This document shows positions 61,308-64,000 of a DNA stretch of 64,000 bases, one piece after another. The notes under the pieces were generated by a model, which saw nothing but the letters and a program-made list of their open reading frames with translations, was not told the DNA's origin and did not search any database. The DNA lies in NCBI RefSeq assembly GCF_009192735.1, contig NZ_VTFU01000001.1:620001-684000 (forward strand), read 5' to 3'. Numbering within the stretch: position 1 is the stretch's first letter; every line of letters starts with the position of its first letter. Position numbers and translations under genes: made by a program. This DNA comes from Arthrobacter gandavensis (GTDB lineage: Bacteria > Actinomycetota > Actinomycetes > Actinomycetales > Micrococcaceae).

Positions 61308-61424
61308 CGCCGTACTTGCCGGGCCGGGCAGGTGCCCGCCGGCCGAATCATCACCTGGAGCACCCCGCTACGGCGAGAGGGTTGCTGTCCAGCCGGCCAG
61401 GGCCGATGGCTGGAACTCTTGATT
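61308..61424 (-). promoter_or_regulatory. S-adenosylmethionine riboswitch, SAM-IV type
   Basis: In the minus-strand RNA: P1 AATCA/TGATT (61420-61424 with 61346-61350); P2 TCCAGCC/GGCTGGA; conserved core CAGCAACC; P3 ACCC/GGGT enclosing CGC/GCG; then TGCTCCAGGTGATGA, the SAM-I/IV core. Downstream come a GGGC/GCCC hairpin and GGCAAG. The loop segment CGCCGTA (61369-61375) can pair over 7 bp with TACGGCG (61308-61314), the pseudoknot that marks the SAM-IV class. It lies about 295 nt before the lipoprotein gene. High SAM should lower expression of the transporter and monooxygenase operon. Confidence 0.9.
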
Positions 61425-61575
61425 GCTGACTCCATGCTAGGGCAGGAGGGAAGATTCCGCGCAGAAGACGTCGTGCGGGGTAAGCCGCCGTCATATGACG
61501 CTTTTTCGGCCATATGACGGCACAGCCAGGTCACACTGCGTAAGGCAGCGGACGGCGTAAAACGGAGCCGGAACG

Positions 61576-61610
61576 CCGCCGGTCCGGGCGCACTGCAAAC
61601 GGACCGGCGG
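61576..61610 (-). terminator. terminator after the ABC-F gene
   Basis: Perfect 11-bp inverted repeat CCGCCGGTCCG / CGGACCGGCGG with a 13-nt loop, about 30 nt downstream of the ABC-F stop on the minus strand, with GTTTTA further on. A partial third copy of the arm (61623-61634) lies beside it. Confidence 0.7.
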
Positions 61611-61638
61611 TTGGATCAGGCAGCCGGACCGGCGGGTG

Positions 61639-63231
61639 TTACGCGACCCGCAGGTCGATCTCGCCCGGGGCGGCGCCGTCGGCACCGAACACCAGGTGCC
61701 GGTTAGCGATCTTGTCGGTGAAGAACCGGTCATGGCTGACCACCACCACGGCTCCGGGGAAATGCAGCAGCGCCCGTTCCATCACCTGCGTGCTGGAGAG
61801 GTCCAAGTGGTTCGTGGGCTCGTCGAGCAGCAGGACTGAAGCGCCGGACAGCAGGCACTGGGCCATGGCGACGCGCGCCTTCTGTCCGCCGGAGAGGTTG
61901 CCGATCTTCTGCTTCAGGTCCGCTTCGGAGAACTGGAACATCGTCAGGAATCGGTTGACCGACTTCTTGGTGGCGGTCAGGGCCAGGCTGTCCGGCATGG
62001 CGTTCACCGCGTGGGTGACGGTGTCGGCGTCGTCGAGCTCCGCGAGGACCTGGTTGTAGGAAACTATCCGGGCCCCGTTCGCCCAGGCGACCTTGCCGGC
62101 GTCGGCCTTTTCCTCTCCGGTCAAAACCCGCAGCAGCGTGGTCTTTCCACTTCCGTTGGACCCGAGCACCACCAGGCGGTCACCCCGCCGGATTTCAAAG
62201 CTCAGTCCGCTGAACAGGGTTTTCTCCCCGTAGGACTTTTCCAGGGATTCCACCCGGCACAGGTTGTCCTTCACATGCAGGCCGCCGTAGATCTCGGTGA
62301 TGATCTGGTCCACGGGGCGCGGGGCACGGGCCTTCTTGATCTTGGCCAGCTTCGTGCCCAGCGCGCCGCTGCCGGCCTTGGCGGCCTCACGGCGGTCCGA
62401 GATGCCCTCGGCCTCAAACGCCAGCAGTTCGGACTCATGCACAAACTGCGATTCCAGCGCCTTGAGCCTGAACTGCTTCTGGATCACATACTCGGCAAAG
62501 TTTCCGGAGTATTCATGCAGGTGGTAGTTCTCCACCTCGATGATGCGGGTGACTACGGCATCCAGGAACTTACGGTCGTGGGATACGACGACGGCGGCGC
62601 CGCGGAAGTCGCGGAACCAGCCTTCCAGCCACTCGACGCCGGCGACGTCGAGATAGTTGGTGGGTTCATCCAGGAGCAGCACGTCCGGCGCCTCAAGCAG
62701 GATTTTCGCCAGGGCCGCGCGGTTGCGCCAGCCGCCGGAGAGGGCGTCGATGGGGCAGGTGCGGTGGGCCTCACTGAAGCCCAGGGTGGTCAGCGCCGCG
62801 TCGATGCGGCGCGGATAGTCCCAGCCGTCCAGCCGGTCCATGGACTCGAACAGTTCGGCCTGGCGGCCGATCAGCTTATCCATGACTTTTGGCGCGGGGT
62901 CGGTTCCGAGGGTCTCGTCGATGGCGGCGAGCTCCGCTTCAACGGCCTTGATCTCCACAAACAGGGCATCCAGCACTTCAGTAATGGTGGACTCGCCGTT
63001 CAGCTCGGAGAACTGCGAGAAGTAACCGATTTTCAGTCCCTGGTCCACGGAGACTGTGCCGGAGTCGGGCTCAATCTGTTCCAGGATCAGCTTGAGCAGC
63101 GTGGACTTGCCTGAACCGTTCTTGCCGATGAGGCCAACCCGGTCCTTCGGCTCAAGGCGGAAGAAAGCCTCGCGCAGGATCTGGGTCTTGTCGAAGCCAA
63201 CGTTGACGTCCTGCAGCCGGATCAGGCTCAT
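61639..63231 (-). CDS. ABC-F family ATPase (ribosome-associated type)
   Basis: 530 residues with two ATPase domains and no membrane segments. Domain 1: GKNGSGKSTLLKLI, LSGGWRNRAALAKILL and LLLDEPTNYLD. Domain 2: GSNGSGKTTLLRVL, LSGGQKARVAMAQCLL and LLLDEPTNHLD. The charged linker between them (about residues 245-320) is the P-site tRNA interaction motif region. ABC-F proteins act on the ribosome as translation factors or antibiotic-resistance proteins. ATG 63231 chosen with AAAGGA upstream. No resistance context is visible. Confidence 0.93.
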   Translation of the reverse strand: MSLIRLQDVNVGFDKTQILREAFFRLEPKDRVGLIGKNGSGKSTLLKLILEQIEPDSGTVSVDQGLKIGYFSQFSELNGESTITEVLDALFVEIKAVEAELAAIDETLGTDPAPKVMDKLIGRQAELFESMDRLDGWDYPRRIDAALTTLGFSEAHRTCPIDALSGGWRNRAALAKILLEAPDVLLLDEPTNYLDVAGVEWLEGWFRDFRGAAVVVSHDRKFLDAVVTRIIEVENYHLHEYSGNFAEYVIQKQFRLKALESQFVHESELLAFEAEGISDRREAAKAGSGALGTKLAKIKKARAPRPVDQIITEIYGGLHVKDNLCRVESLEKSYGEKTLFSGLSFEIRRGDRLVVLGSNGSGKTTLLRVLTGEEKADAGKVAWANGARIVSYNQVLAELDDADTVTHAVNAMPDSLALTATKKSVNRFLTMFQFSEADLKQKIGNLSGGQKARVAMAQCLLSGASVLLLDEPTNHLDLSSTQVMERALLHFPGAVVVVSHDRFFTDKIANRHLVFGADGAAPGEIDLRVA

Positions 63232-63461
63232 TCGGGGAGTGTCCTTTCGGGGATGAAACTGGTGTCCGGCACCGGCGGCCCGGAGGACCGGCCGGAAGTA
63301 CTGCGCCCATTGACCAGCCACTCATCTTATCCGGTTTAGCCGGTGCGGCCGGGCGCTCTTCCCGGTTACTCCGCTGCCCCTGTTCCCGGGGGCGGCCACA
63401 GCTGCATACTGAAAGCCACTCAGAACCTCAACCGCCCTTCGGTCTGAAAGAGGTGTCCACG

Positions 63462-64000
63462 ATGACGGAAGTGACAACGCTCGCGTCCGGGCTCGGAATG
63501 GGGGAATCGGCCCGCTGGCACGGAAATGAATTGTGGTTCGCCGACTGGATGGCCGGCACCATCTCCGCGCTGGACGGCGACGGCAATCTCCGCCGGGTGA
63601 CCGCTGTGCCGTCCTTTCCCATTAGCTTTGACTGGCTCCCGGACGGACGGCTGACTGTCGTTTCCGGGGCGGACGGCACCGTCCTGCTGGAAGTTCCCCA
63701 TGCCGGCCTTGTTCCTGTTGCTGACTTGCGCGGCATTTCCGAGTTTCCGTGGAACGAAATTGCCGTGCATCCCTCCGGGAACATCTACGTCAACGGCATC
63801 GGGTACGACTACGCCGGAGAGGCGCAGGACAACGGCGTGATCGCTTTGATCCGCCAGGACGGGTCAGCGCAAAAGGTTGCCGACGGGCTGGCCTTTCCCA
63901 ACGGGATGCTGGTGTCCGGCGACGGTGCCACGCTGGTGGTGGCGGAATCCAACGCCGGACGCCTCACATCCTTCCGGATCCGGGATGACGGCGGACTGGA
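63462..64000 (+). CDS. SMP-30/gluconolactonase family protein (3' end outside window)
   Basis: The first 179 codons are in the window and remain open at the right edge. GAAAGAGG lies 8-9 nt before the ATG. Family marks: LGMGESARWHGNELWFADW with the metal-ligand glutamate, GRLTVVSGADGTVL, the WNEIAVHPSGNIYVNGIG segment with the metal-ligand asparagine, and GLAFPNGMLVSGDG. These six-bladed beta-propeller enzymes hydrolyse sugar lactones or similar esters. Divergent from the ABC-F gene across 230 bp (63232-63461) in which no other element was recognised. Confidence 0.88.
   Translation, partial: MTEVTTLASGLGMGESARWHGNELWFADWMAGTISALDGDGNLRRVTAVPSFPISFDWLPDGRLTVVSGADGTVLLEVPHAGLVPVADLRGISEFPWNEIAVHPSGNIYVNGIGYDYAGEAQDNGVIALIRQDGSAQKVADGLAFPNGMLVSGDGATLVVAESNAGRLTSFRIRDDGGL

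Noticed and set aside
1-64000. tRNA, rRNA, IS elements, prophage and att sites
   Set aside because: Reading of gaps showed no tRNA T-loop/acceptor pairs, no transposase or integrase, and no direct repeats flanking a gene block.

Overview
The window is high-GC, densely coded DNA with actinobacterial features: a kdpF gene and a KdpD/KdpE pair, RNase J, a DUF222/HNH protein, a SAM-IV-type riboswitch, and promoters with TANNNT -10 elements close to start codons. The gene content resembles Arthrobacter and relatives (Micrococcaceae). That placement is inferred from gene content, not from a marker gene. I saw no rRNA, tRNA, CRISPR array, insertion sequence or prophage.

Layout. 1-7.4 kb is an L-arabinose locus: a partial aldose 1-epimerase, a LacI-family regulator, and araB-araD-araA behind a strong promoter with a perfect LacI-type operator, followed by an alditol-oxidase-like flavoenzyme. 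7.4-8.0 kb holds two small membrane proteins. 8.1-18.2 kb looks like a nitrogen/carbon catabolic block: class III aminotransferase, methylmalonate-semialdehyde dehydrogenase, PucR and LysR regulators, an MHS-type transporter, an M20 carbamoylase and an amidase. Together they could import and degrade an N-carbamoyl or ureido compound to a beta-amino acid and then to acyl-CoA. 18.3-29.3 kb is mixed: a class A penicillin-binding protein, TetR plus short-chain dehydrogenase, an AlkZ-like DNA glycosylase, a DUF222/HNH protein, YciO, DUF72, a small-multidrug-export-like protein, MerR and a sugar acetyltransferase.

29.5-33.7 kb encodes a secreted fusion of alkaline phosphatase with glycerophosphodiester phosphodiesterase, and then aspartate 4-decarboxylase. 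33.7-41.9 kb is the potassium-uptake locus on the minus strand, in the order (37-aa small ORF)-kdpF-kdpA-kdpB-kdpC-kdpD-kdpE, with translational coupling and two sets of in-operon tandem repeats. 42-45.9 kb has small proteins, RNase J and a MarR regulator. 46-47.9 kb is a Baeyer-Villiger monooxygenase divergent from marR. 48-51.8 kb is etfB-etfA-membrane cytochrome b with a divergently set, KstR2-like TetR gene nearby.

53.1-61.4 kb is the most striking unit. It is a minus-strand operon of a lipoprotein, two permeases, a double ATPase, an SfnB/DszC-like flavoprotein and a DszA/NtaA-type flavin monooxygenase, behind a SAM-IV-type riboswitch that also preserves the pseudoknot. It reads as a SAM-repressed system for importing and desulfurising an organosulfur compound. 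The window ends with an ABC-F protein and the start of an SMP-30/gluconolactonase gene.
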